This document shows, piece by piece, positions 26,081-34,493 of a stretch of DNA of 64,000 nt. The number at the start of each line of letters is the position of its first letter. Position 1 is the first letter of the stretch. A program made the position numbers and the translations under genes. Source of the DNA: Ligilactobacillus saerimneri DSM 16049 (GTDB taxonomy: Bacteria > Bacillota > Bacilli > Lactobacillales > Lactobacillaceae); assembly GCF_000423265.1 (NCBI RefSeq), contig NZ_AUHQ01000009.1, positions 1-64,000 of the forward strand, written 5' to 3'. The notes under the pieces were generated by a model, which saw nothing but the letters and a program-made list of their open reading frames with translations, did not search any database and was not told the origin of the DNA.

Positions 26081-27214
26081 ATGAAAACATATAATTTGAT
26101 TGCAACCGCAGCTGCGGGGATTGAATCAATCGTTGGCAATGAGTTACGCCACTTGGGCTATGATGTCCAGGTTGAGAACAGTCGTGTTCGTTACCACGGC
26201 ACAATTGAAGACATTATTTGGACCAACCTGTGGCTTCGGACTGCTGACCGGGTCAAAATAGTGGTAGCAGAGTTTGAAGCCCGCTCGTTTGAAGAACTAT
26301 TCAATAAAACCGAACGCGTAGCATGGGAAGACTATTTGCCAATGGATGCTGCTTTTCCAGTTGAAGGAACGTCACAAAAATCTATTTTGCACCATGTGCC
26401 ATCAGTTCAATCAATCGTAAAAAAGGCAATTGTAGCGAAATTAAGTGCAGTTTACCACCGGCGGACCCGTTTTCCAGAAACAGGAGCTAAATACCCGCTT
26501 GAAGTCAGCATCAATAAAAACCACGTGATGTTGACCTTAGACACTTCTGGAACCAGCTTATTTAAACGGGGCTATCGGGTAGCGAAGGGGGAAGCTCCCC
26601 TGAAAGAAAACATGGCGGCAGCCCTAATTTTATTGGCACACTGGTACCCAGAACGGCCATTTGTTGATCCGGTATGTGGTTCAGGAACATTGCCAATTGA
26701 AGCAGCGATGATTGGACGTAACATTGCCCCAGGCTTTAACCGGGACTTTATCTGTGAAACATGGGATTGGATTCCAGCAAATATTAGCGAAAAAATGCGG
26801 GCTAAGGCCGATGAATTGGCCGACTATGACCGGACGTTGGATATAACTGGTTATGATATTGATGGGCGCATGATTGAAATTGCCCGGCAAAACGCAGCTG
26901 AAGTGGGTTTAGCTGATGATATCACCTTCAAACAGATGGCAGCTAAGGATTTTAAGACCGACAAGACTTATGGAACAATTGTTGCCAATCCACCATATGG
27001 GGAACGGTTAAGTGACCAAGAGCAAGTTCGCCAGCTCTACCACCAAATGGGGACAACGTATAGACCATTGAAGACCTGGGGCAAATACATTTTGACTAGT
27101 GACCTGGAATTTGAGAAGTTCTATGGCCAAAAAGCTGACAAGCGCCGCAAGCTCTATAATGGTTCACTACGGACTGACTTGTTCCAGTACTGGGCACCTC
27201 GAAAGCAAAAATAG
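26081..27214 (+). CDS. THUMP-domain 23S rRNA m2G methyltransferase, YpsC/RlmL type
   Basis: 377 residues: an N-terminal ferredoxin-like/THUMP region (1-160) and a Rossmann methyltransferase domain. The SAM motif DPVCGSGTLPIEAA is near 197-210 and the catalytic NPPYGERL near 306. By family it methylates a guanine N2 in 23S rRNA (position 2445 in E. coli RlmL). It lacks the second RlmK domain of the enteric fusion. CAAGGAGAA precedes the ATG; follows rnpB as in Bacillus. Confidence 0.92.
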   Translation: MKTYNLIATAAAGIESIVGNELRHLGYDVQVENSRVRYHGTIEDIIWTNLWLRTADRVKIVVAEFEARSFEELFNKTERVAWEDYLPMDAAFPVEGTSQKSILHHVPSVQSIVKKAIVAKLSAVYHRRTRFPETGAKYPLEVSINKNHVMLTLDTSGTSLFKRGYRVAKGEAPLKENMAAALILLAHWYPERPFVDPVCGSGTLPIEAAMIGRNIAPGFNRDFICETWDWIPANISEKMRAKADELADYDRTLDITGYDIDGRMIEIARQNAAEVGLADDITFKQMAAKDFKTDKTYGTIVANPPYGERLSDQEQVRQLYHQMGTTYRPLKTWGKYILTSDLEFEKFYGQKADKRRKLYNGSLRTDLFQYWAPRKQK

Positions 27215-27339
27215 TTTTATCAAGCGAAATGGGACTGCGAGCGGAGTTTAATTTGTTAAATTATTGATTAATACTCTTGTTTGATTACAGAATTCCGTTA
27301 AAATTAATACATGAAAACTTTGGATAGAGGAATTGAGTA

Positions 27340-27837
27340 ATGCAAAGACAAAAAAGAAATAGGATATACCGTCTTACTGGGACAATCACCCTGGTTGTAG
27401 TGATTGCTTTGGTAGTTGTAGGGTGGATATTTTATATGCGGGCGCAGGCGCCAGTACGGGAAGCCCGCAGTGAAGCGGTTGCCTTGGCCAAGAAGAAAAC
27501 GGCTCTGGTACACCCCCAAGATTTTTATTGGTTCAACCGCAAGGCAACGTACTACACTGTCGCAGGAACTGATAAAAAAGGCCGCCACATGTATGTCATC
27601 ATCTCTCCTAAAGGGCAGATTTTAGTTACTAATGCCAAGGATGGAATCAGTGCGAGTCGGGCTCAAGCCATCGTGAAAAAAGACCGCCAAGCGCGGGCTA
27701 TCAAGCATGTCGCCCTGGGAGTATACGACAAAAAGATCGCCTGGGAAGTAACATATACCAACAAAAATGGTCGCCTGGCATACGACTTGCTAACGTTTAA
27801 AAATGGTAGTTTAATTAAATCAATTCAAAATATTTAA
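27340..27837 (+). CDS. YpmB-like membrane-anchored protein (DUF5590)
   Basis: 165 residues: a membrane helix (about 12-31) and an extracytoplasmic region of two PepSY-like halves (AREARSEAVALAKKK and SASRAQAIVKKDRQA as helix starts). It sits 15 bases before aspB, the same linkage as ypmB-aspB in Bacillus. Function unknown; PepSY-type domains are often inhibitory or regulatory outside the cell. RBS is weak (GAGGAATTGAG). Confidence 0.85.
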   Translation: MQRQKRNRIYRLTGTITLVVVIALVVVGWIFYMRAQAPVREARSEAVALAKKKTALVHPQDFYWFNRKATYYTVAGTDKKGRHMYVIISPKGQILVTNAKDGISASRAQAIVKKDRQARAIKHVALGVYDKKIAWEVTYTNKNGRLAYDLLTFKNGSLIKSIQNI

Positions 27838-27852
27838 AAAGAGGTAATTGGT

Positions 27853-29043
27853 ATGGGAATTAACATTACTGACAAGATCAACGCTATCGCACCATCAGCC
27901 ACCCTGGCTTTGTCAACCAAAGCTAAGGAGATGCAGGCGCAAGGAATTGACGTGATAAATTTATCAATCGGTGAACCTGATTTCAATACACCTGAGCACA
28001 TTAAGCAAGCAGCTATTGCGGCTATCACTGCTGGTAAGTCGGACTTTTACACACCGGCTTTGGGAATCAAAGAACTCCGGTCAGCAATCGCCACTAAGGT
28101 GACCAAGATGTTAGGAGTTCCAACTTCAGCTGACCAAGTAGCCGTCACAGCAGGGGGGAAGTTTTCCCTTTATGCCGTAACTCAAGCGGTAATTAGCGCT
28201 GGTGATGAAGTGCTAATTCCTTTGCCATACTGGGTGAGCTATGGCGAACAAGTAAAATTAGCTGCAGGAAAGCCTGTGTTCGTTCGTCCAACTGCTGCCA
28301 CCGGTCGGGTTAGTGTGGCGGACTTAGAGGCTAACCGGACTGACCGGACCAAGCTGCTGATCATCAATAGTCCCCAAAACCCAGCTGGATTAGTTTATAC
28401 TCGGGAAGAGTTGCAAGCGATTGGTGACTGGGCCGTTGAACATGATATTGTGATTATTGCTGACGATATGTACAGTGAGTTGATTTACAATGGCAACCAA
28501 TTCACATCCATTTGGCAACTTTCAGCGGCTATTCGTGAACAAACTATTTTAGTCAGTGGTTTTTCCAAGACTTATGCGATGACTGGCTGGCGGGTGGGGT
28601 ACACCGTTGCGCCCCAGTGGTTCATCAAGAAACTAGGGAGCTTTATCGGGCATACTACCAGCAATATTGCAGCAGTTAGTCAATATGCAGCCTTAGCAGC
28701 CGCTACTGGACCACAAACCTGCGTGGAAGAAATGCGCCTTCAGTACGAGCAACGGCTCAATACTATTTATCCGTTGTTAAGTGCGATCCCTGGGGTAGAT
28801 CTCCGAAAGCCCGCCGGTGCATTTTATATGTTCCCTAATGTCAAAAAGACCGCCACAATGTGTGGTTATTCGACCGTGAGTGATTTCTGTACGGCATTGC
28901 TCGAACAAGCCCACGTAGCAGTTGTTCCTGGGGTTGCCTTCGGGATGGATGAACATATTCGCTTGAGCTATGCAACTAGCATGGAAAACCTCATGGAAGC
29001 AGTTAAACGTTTAGATAAATTTGTTCAGCAACACCTACAATAG
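27853..29043 (+). CDS. aspB: Aspartate/aromatic-type aminotransferase, class I
   Basis: 396 residues of fold-type I PLP aminotransferase, subgroup I-gamma. The PLP Lys239 lies in GFSKTYAMTGWRVG, with NPAG (substrate/PLP contact) and DDMYSELIY for the PLP-pyridine Asp. C-terminal Arg is in IRLSYA. It probably moves amino groups between aspartate and 2-oxoglutarate. AAAGAGGTAATT precedes the ATG. Co-transcribed with the ypmB-like gene; a terminator follows. Confidence 0.9.
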   Translation: MGINITDKINAIAPSATLALSTKAKEMQAQGIDVINLSIGEPDFNTPEHIKQAAIAAITAGKSDFYTPALGIKELRSAIATKVTKMLGVPTSADQVAVTAGGKFSLYAVTQAVISAGDEVLIPLPYWVSYGEQVKLAAGKPVFVRPTAATGRVSVADLEANRTDRTKLLIINSPQNPAGLVYTREELQAIGDWAVEHDIVIIADDMYSELIYNGNQFTSIWQLSAAIREQTILVSGFSKTYAMTGWRVGYTVAPQWFIKKLGSFIGHTTSNIAAVSQYAALAAATGPQTCVEEMRLQYEQRLNTIYPLLSAIPGVDLRKPAGAFYMFPNVKKTATMCGYSTVSDFCTALLEQAHVAVVPGVAFGMDEHIRLSYATSMENLMEAVKRLDKFVQQHLQ

Positions 29044-29051
29044 AAAGTAAT

Positions 29052-29090
29052 AAACACGTTCAGTGACGATGCTGGGCGTGTTTATTTATT
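29052..29090 (+). terminator. Terminator after aspB
   Basis: AAACACG pairs with CGTGTTT around an imperfect inner stem (TCAG/CTGG), followed by ATTTATTT. Confidence 0.75.
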
Positions 29091-29161
29091 TTATCCAAAA
29101 ACAATAATAGAATGTTACTTTAACTATAATGTAAAAAAACATGTTTACAGCAGGGTTTAGG

Positions 29162-29190
29162 TTGACGTAATTTCTCTAAGAGTCGATACT
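29162..29190 (+). promoter_or_regulatory. Promoter of dnaD-nth
   Basis: TTGACG, 17 bases, GATACT at 29185-29190, 25 bases before the first dnaD start codon. Confidence 0.65.
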
Positions 29191-29214
29191 TAATTAAGAG
29201 AGAGTAGTAAAGGA

Positions 29215-29961
29215 ATGAAGCAAATGGATGCGCAATTAAGACAATATTTAGCAGCAGGGACAGTCACAGTTTCCCGCTTACTAGTCAATAATTATCGCAA
29301 AATAGGGTTAAGTGAAACGGAATTAGTCCTCTTTTTGCAGCTCCAAGAACAATTTCAATTTGGACAACAAGAAGTTGATATCGATAAGATCGCGCAAAAT
29401 ATGGAAATCCCCTCAGAAAAAGTCTTTACGTTGTTATACGGAATGGTGGAAAAAAAGTTGTTAACTATCGCACCAGTTGAAGATGCAGAGGGAAAAAAGC
29501 ATGATCAATATGATTTTAGTCAGCTATATACCGAACTATTTAAGGTGCTTACGGCAGCTGAACGTCCGGAACTAACGACTGTCAAAGATGACCGCCGTTT
29601 ATCAAAAGTCGATGTCTTTAACCGGTTTGAAGTTGAATTTGGCCGTGATTTTAGCCCAATGGAGATTCAAACTATTGATGGGTGGTTGACAGAAGACCAC
29701 TATCAACCCGACTTGATTTTGGCGGCTTTGAAGGAAGCGGTCATTAATAGTGCCTTGAGCTTACGCTATATTGACCAAATTTTAATGAATTGGGAAAAGA
29801 AAAATATCAAAACTGCTAAAGCGGCGGCTGACTATCTTAAAAAGAGGCACCAAGCGCAAAGCTTTGCGCAGCCAGCATCGCCACAAAACAGTGCAGAAAA
29901 ACTGCCACCAATTCCACTAATCCACTGGTCAGATGATCAAGGTGATAAAAATGCTAAGTAA
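29215..29961 (+). CDS. dnaD: DNA replication initiation protein DnaD
   Basis: 248 residues: an N-terminal winged-helix DDBH1 domain (about 1-100, VSRLLVNNYRKIGLSETELVL) and a C-terminal DDBH2 domain (about 130-205) with YxxxIxxxW-like RYIDQILMNW. In Firmicutes it bridges DnaA and the helicase loader at origins and restart sites. ATG at 29224 is an alternative start. It overlaps nth by 11 bases. Unlike the Bacillus order, asnS is not between aspB and dnaD. Confidence 0.93.
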   Translation: MKQMDAQLRQYLAAGTVTVSRLLVNNYRKIGLSETELVLFLQLQEQFQFGQQEVDIDKIAQNMEIPSEKVFTLLYGMVEKKLLTIAPVEDAEGKKHDQYDFSQLYTELFKVLTAAERPELTTVKDDRRLSKVDVFNRFEVEFGRDFSPMEIQTIDGWLTEDHYQPDLILAALKEAVINSALSLRYIDQILMNWEKKNIKTAKAAADYLKKRHQAQSFAQPASPQNSAEKLPPIPLIHWSDDQGDKNAK

Positions 29962-30592
29962 AGATCAAATTGAATTAGCTATTGCGACCATGCGGGAGAA
30001 GTATCCCCAAGCTCGGACATCGTTGGTTGCCGATACAGATTTTCACTTTCTCCTCGCTGTGATTTTGAGTGCCCAGGCAACAGATAAGTCGGTAAACTTA
30101 GTTACTCCGGCCTTATTTGCCCGTTTTCCTACGCCCAATGACTTAGCCCAGGTCACAGCGACTGATGTCGAACCATACATCAAGACAATCGGTTTATACC
30201 GAAACAAGGCCCGGTACCTAGTGGCTTGTGCGCAAAAACTGGTTACTGACTACGGAGGAGTAGTGCCGGCACAGCGAGAGGAGCTAGTAAAGTTGCCCGG
30301 TGTAGGGCGGAAAACCGCAAATGTAGTCTTATCTGAACGGTTTGGTGTCCCGGCATTTGCGGTTGATACCCACGTTAGTCGGATTGCCAAACGCCTGCAG
30401 ATCGTTGCAGCAGACGCTTCAGTGACCCAGATAGAAAGAAAATTTATGGATAGCCTGCCCCCAGAAAAGTGGCTTGATGCGCACCATGCGTTGATCTTTT
30501 GGGGACGGTACTGGTGTACTGCACGACAGCCACACTGTGCAACTTGTCCCTTGCTCAATATTTGCGCGTATGGGCAAGAACAAGCGAAATAA
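29951..30592 (+). CDS. nth: Endonuclease III
   Basis: About 213 residues. The helix-hairpin-helix LPGVGRKTANV carries catalytic Lys121 and VDTHVSR carries Asp139. The [4Fe-4S] ligands are intact in the C-x6-C-x2-C-x5-C pattern near the C-terminus (CTARQPHCATCPLLNIC). It removes oxidised pyrimidines and nicks abasic sites in base excision repair. ATG 29951 (MLSKDQ) follows AGGTGA and overlaps the end of dnaD. Confidence 0.96.
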   Translation: MLSKDQIELAIATMREKYPQARTSLVADTDFHFLLAVILSAQATDKSVNLVTPALFARFPTPNDLAQVTATDVEPYIKTIGLYRNKARYLVACAQKLVTDYGGVVPAQREELVKLPGVGRKTANVVLSERFGVPAFAVDTHVSRIAKRLQIVAADASVTQIERKFMDSLPPEKWLDAHHALIFWGRYWCTARQPHCATCPLLNICAYGQEQAK

Positions 30593-30644
30593 TACAGTTA
30601 GCAGGCTTAAATACCTAGTTCAGCAAAGTTAATGTAGCCAAAGA

Positions 30645-30690
30645 AAACCCCCATAATTGGATTTGATCCAACTATGGGGGTTTATTTTAT
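30645..30690. terminator. Bidirectional terminator between nth and ponA
   Basis: AAACCCCCATAATTGG pairs with CCAACTATGGGGGTTT (one mismatch), A tract on the left and TTTATTTT on the right; serves convergent nth and ponA. Confidence 0.85.
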
Positions 30691-30717
30691 GCTAGTTTAG
30701 CAATTTGCTGATGAGCA

Positions 30718-32988
30718 TCATGAGTGGCCGTTATTCCCATTGTTGCTGGGGGTAGTCGGCGGAGTTGAATTTGATGCCGGGGTAGAACTACTGCTGGACT
30801 GGGTACTTGAAGCAGTAGTAGCTGCTGAAGATGATGACGAACTCGAGCTATCTGATGAACTCGAACTGCTATCATCAGATGAACTAGAGGACTTGTCAGA
30901 GCTTGATGAACTCGATGAACTGGAGGATTCTTTCTTCTTATCATCGTTATCAATAGATAAGACAGGTCCTGATCCAGCCAAGTACAATTCGCGGTTACCG
31001 CGAACGTATTTAACATAAACATCACTCGGCTTAGTCCAGTCCGTGCTTTCTTTGTCTTGCATCATATAAGCCATCATCTGCTGGTAGAATTGACTAGCAA
31101 GTCGCGACGCAGAAGGGCTGAGATAATTTCCTGGTTCATATGGATGATCATACCCAGTCCAAATGGACATCGAGTACTGTTTAGTATAGCCATTAAACCA
31201 TGAATCCATATCAGCACTAGCAGGGAATTGGCTTGCAACATCATCTGGGTAAGCGTTAGTCCCCGTTTTACCGGCTTGGTAGATTCCGGCAATCCGGGCA
31301 CCAGTCCCGGTCCCTTTGGTGATAACTTGCTTAAGCATGTCTGTGATCATGTAAGCTGTGGAACTCTTCATTGCCCGTGTTCCGGAACTAGAATAATTCT
31401 TAACATCACCATCAGCAGTAACAATTGTTCTAATGTAAGAAGGCTTGTAGTATGTTCCTCCGTTAGCAAAAGCAGCGTAGGCAGCAGCATTTTGCAACGT
31501 AGAGGAAGGCATCCCAATCCCGTTTTGGAATTCCAGATCTTTTTTATAAGAAAAACCAAGTTTCTGAATAAAATCTTGAGATCGGGTGATCCCGACTGAT
31601 TGCAAAGCTCTAATAGCCGGGATATTACGGGATTCGATCAATGCTTGGCGCATAGTCATCTTCCCTTTATAAGAGTGATCAAAGTCGTTCAGCTGGATAT
31701 TAGTTCCTGGGTAAACGTACTTGCTATCATCCAAAACATGGTATGTTGCCCAGTCAAGGTATTCGATAGCTGGTCCATAATCCATCAGCGGTTTTGCAGT
31801 CGAACCATTAGTTCGATCCGTCTGGACAGCCCGGTTCAAACCATAAGTTACATTACCGGTCTTTCGTCCCCCCAGCATAGCAATAACCGCACCGTTACGT
31901 GGGTTGACAACCGTTGCTGCGATTTGGAACTTGTTATCTGGGAAAATGAAGCTCGTATCATCATTAGCTAAATTATAGAGCTTCTTTTGGTAGTCCATAT
32001 TGAGGTTAGTATAAATCCGTAAACTTCCTGAGTATGGATCATATCCCTTAGCCTTAGCATCAGCAATAACTTGTTTGAGGTAAGGATCGGCGATCTTTGC
32101 CTTTTTAGAAACCTGCGATGCAGGGCGTTGTTTCTTCAAGCCATAGGTAATACTTTCCTGCTTGGCTTGGGCAGCTTGCGTGGCAGTGATCTTGCCATTG
32201 TTCGCCATTGCGTCGAGGACTTCATTCCGCCGTTGGGTAGCCAGCTGCTTGTTGGAGTATGGGTTATAGTCAGTTGGTGCATTAGGGATACCAGCGATCA
32301 GGGCTGTTTGAGCTAAATCGAGATTCTTCAAGCTCTTACCATAGTAATAGCGCGAAGCTGTCTGCATCCCGTAACATCCGTTCCCCATAAAGACCTTGTT
32401 GACATAGAATGTCAAGATTTGATCTTTGTCATACATACGATCAAGTTGCAAAGCTAGCCAAGCTTCTTGAGCTTTCCGCTTTAATGTTTGATCAGACCGC
32501 TTAGTTGAGAAGTATGATAACTTGATCAGCTGTTGTTCTAACGTACTACCACCTTGAAGACCATTGGAACCCCCAGTGAGGTTGGCCCAGGCAGCTCCAG
32601 CAATTCGGAAAGGATCAACCCCGTGGCTCTTGTAGAAGCGTTTGTCTTCGATAGAAACCACAGCGCTTTTAAGTTGTTGTGGGATCTCATTACTATGCGC
32701 ATAATCCCGATTTTCCGTACCTAGTGAAGTGATCTTGTGATTGCTAGCGTCATAAATAACAGTTGAACCCGAACTTTCAAGACGGGTTGCAGTTAAACGG
32801 GGAGCTTGTGATGCGTAAACAAAGAACAATGTCGCTCCTCCGACTACTATTAAAAGTATGAAAGCTAAAACACCTAGGATTATCTTTTTAGCGAGGCTCT
32901 TATTTGTTGGTTTTTTTGCGCCCCGTCGGCCTTTTTCCTCTTCGTGTCGCCGTGCAACACGCGAATATTTAGGATCGTTATCTGCCAT
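30718..32988 (-). CDS. ponA: Class A penicillin-binding protein 1A
   Basis: 756 residues: a basic cytoplasmic N-terminus, one membrane helix (about 31-55), a GT51 glycosyltransferase domain (SIEDKRFY with catalytic Glu, GGSTLEQQLIK) and a transpeptidase domain with STAK, SRN and KTGT motifs. It polymerises and crosslinks peptidoglycan outside the membrane and is the usual partner of GpsB. The last ~70 residues are a low-complexity Ser/Asp/Thr/Pro tail. It follows recU by 21 bases, the conserved recU-ponA pair. Confidence 0.96.
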   Translation of the reverse strand: MADNDPKYSRVARRHEEEKGRRGAKKPTNKSLAKKIILGVLAFILLIVVGGATLFFVYASQAPRLTATRLESSGSTVIYDASNHKITSLGTENRDYAHSNEIPQQLKSAVVSIEDKRFYKSHGVDPFRIAGAAWANLTGGSNGLQGGSTLEQQLIKLSYFSTKRSDQTLKRKAQEAWLALQLDRMYDKDQILTFYVNKVFMGNGCYGMQTASRYYYGKSLKNLDLAQTALIAGIPNAPTDYNPYSNKQLATQRRNEVLDAMANNGKITATQAAQAKQESITYGLKKQRPASQVSKKAKIADPYLKQVIADAKAKGYDPYSGSLRIYTNLNMDYQKKLYNLANDDTSFIFPDNKFQIAATVVNPRNGAVIAMLGGRKTGNVTYGLNRAVQTDRTNGSTAKPLMDYGPAIEYLDWATYHVLDDSKYVYPGTNIQLNDFDHSYKGKMTMRQALIESRNIPAIRALQSVGITRSQDFIQKLGFSYKKDLEFQNGIGMPSSTLQNAAAYAAFANGGTYYKPSYIRTIVTADGDVKNYSSSGTRAMKSSTAYMITDMLKQVITKGTGTGARIAGIYQAGKTGTNAYPDDVASQFPASADMDSWFNGYTKQYSMSIWTGYDHPYEPGNYLSPSASRLASQFYQQMMAYMMQDKESTDWTKPSDVYVKYVRGNRELYLAGSGPVLSIDNDDKKKESSSSSSSSSSDKSSSSSDDSSSSSSDSSSSSSSSAATTASSTQSSSSSTPASNSTPPTTPSNNGNNGHS

Positions 32989-33009
32989 ATTGATTAAATC
33001 TCCTTATTA

Positions 33010-33621
33010 TTATTGGATCGTTGCCATAAATTTATCCACTGCATCCAGGTAGGGCACCGTAGGGTTGATATGATATTGAATCGCATATCCTGCCTGGATA
33101 ATGGCTTGCTTAGGGATAGATTTTCTACCTGTGGCTTGTTGTTGCCAATAGTCAAATAAAACCCGCGCTGGAAGTAAGAAAATCTCTTGAGTTTGCGTGA
33201 ATTTAATTATAGTGAAACAAATCCCCCCCTGGGCCACACATGCCCGCATGTGCTGCACTTGGTGTTCGTGAAAGTTTTTTAGCGGAAATGAAGTCTTGTT
33301 TTTGGTCTCTTTGGCTTCAAAGTCAATATACTTTCCTTTATATACACCATTGTAATCGGTCGTCGATGGCGTCTTAAAATATGCCTCTTTGATTACTGCT
33401 GCGCTTCGCTTGGGGTAATTAACATCAACTATTTGGACGGGTATTGGTTTTTTATGGACAACAGCAATGCCGTGAGTCAGGTAGTATTGATTACTAGCGT
33501 TGATCTCTTGTTCAAGTGACATCCCCCGGTTACCATAAATAACTTGTGATGAAACTGATTTTTTCTTTGCGGAATGATCAGACTCATGAAAGAGCCTTCC
33601 GCCAGGATATCGGATTGCCAC
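33010..33621 (-). CDS. recU: Holliday junction resolvase RecU
   Basis: About 203 residues. Signature RGMSLEQEINASNQYY, KRSAAVIKEAYFKTPSTTDY and the nuclease core GKYIDFEAKETKNK give the PD-(D/E)XK-like active site (Asp, Glu, Lys). It resolves Holliday junctions in recombination and chromosome segregation. An ATG at 33627 abuts the GGGAGGG ribosome site; GTG at 33621, six bases downstream of that site, yields MAIRYPGG, matching known RecU N-termini, so I prefer it. Confidence 0.94.
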   Translation of the reverse strand: MAIRYPGGRLFHESDHSAKKKSVSSQVIYGNRGMSLEQEINASNQYYLTHGIAVVHKKPIPVQIVDVNYPKRSAAVIKEAYFKTPSTTDYNGVYKGKYIDFEAKETKNKTSFPLKNFHEHQVQHMRACVAQGGICFTIIKFTQTQEIFLLPARVLFDYWQQQATGRKSIPKQAIIQAGYAIQYHINPTVPYLDAVDKFMATIQ

Positions 33622-33817
33622 TCGCATCCCTCCCTATCGATTGGAATTATACCACAATCAACCGTGAGAACGCCTAAATTGTTTTAGTTGCGCGCACTGT
33701 GCTAGTGTTTGCAAAATTCGCTTGCTTAGAAAGACTTTTATAAAAGTTGATTTTTGTTATGATGAGAACGATGTTTTTGAAATGTAATAATTAATAATAT
33801 TCAAAGGAGGAACCTTG

Positions 33818-34387
33818 ATGCGGTTATGGATTACTGGTTATCGAAGTTATGAGCTGGGAGTCTTTCAGGAAAAAGACGAAAAAATTGAGGTGATTAAATA
33901 TGTTTTGCGCAACGCTCTGGCTGATCAGTTAGATGAGGGCTTGGAATGGGTTCTTACAGGGGGACAGTTAGGAGTTGAACAGTGGGCTGTCGAAACTGCC
34001 TTAGCAATGAAAAAAGAATATTCGGAGTTAAAAGTGGCCTTGATGGAACCATTTTTAGATTTTGGGAATAGGTGGCAGGAGAATAAGCAACTCCACCTGG
34101 CAGATTTACGGCGTCAAGTGGACTTCAATGAAGCAGTAGTTCAGGCTCCCTATAATAATCCCCAGCAACTACGGCAGTACCAGCAATTTATGGTGGAGCA
34201 TACTGATCGGTGCCTGCTGATTTATGATCCCCAGTATCCGGGCAAATCGCAGTATGATTTTAAGTATGTCAAACGTTACATTGAACAGGAAAAGACGGAC
34301 TATCAACTGACTCTCATAAGTATGGACGAGCTGCAAGATCAGGCCAACGAGTATCTGGAATTTGGGCGCCAGCGCGAAGAAAACTAA
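33818..34387 (+). CDS. YpsA/DUF1273 family SLOG-domain protein
   Basis: About 189 residues: SLOG Rossmann-like fold with WITGYRSYELG at the start, LTGGQLGVEQWA (nucleotide/ligand loop, about 50) and TDRCLLIYDPQYPGK near 130. YpsA affects cell division in Bacillus and Staphylococcus, and its gene is normally beside gpsB; here it is divergent from recU and about 8 kb from gpsB. AAGGAGG at 33804-33810 fits the ATG at 33818. Confidence 0.9.
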   Translation: MRLWITGYRSYELGVFQEKDEKIEVIKYVLRNALADQLDEGLEWVLTGGQLGVEQWAVETALAMKKEYSELKVALMEPFLDFGNRWQENKQLHLADLRRQVDFNEAVVQAPYNNPQQLRQYQQFMVEHTDRCLLIYDPQYPGKSQYDFKYVKRYIEQEKTDYQLTLISMDELQDQANEYLEFGRQREEN

Positions 34388-34407
34388 CATATAATTGAGG
34401 GGGCATG

Positions 34408-34436
34408 CTTGACAAAAGACGGGTAAATCCATACGA
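34408..34436 (+). promoter_or_regulatory. Promoter of topA
   Basis: Consensus TTGACA at 34408-34413, 17 bases, TACGAT at 34431-34436, 57 bases before the topA start. Confidence 0.75.
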
Positions 34437-34493
34437 TATATATCGATTTGAACATTGATTAAAATTATTAAAGAAAGAAAAGGAGTTGGGTTA

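Noticed and set aside
30740-31018. 92-codon acidic frame opposite the ponA tail
   Set aside because: It is the antisense image of Ser/Asp codon repeats in the PBP1A tail.
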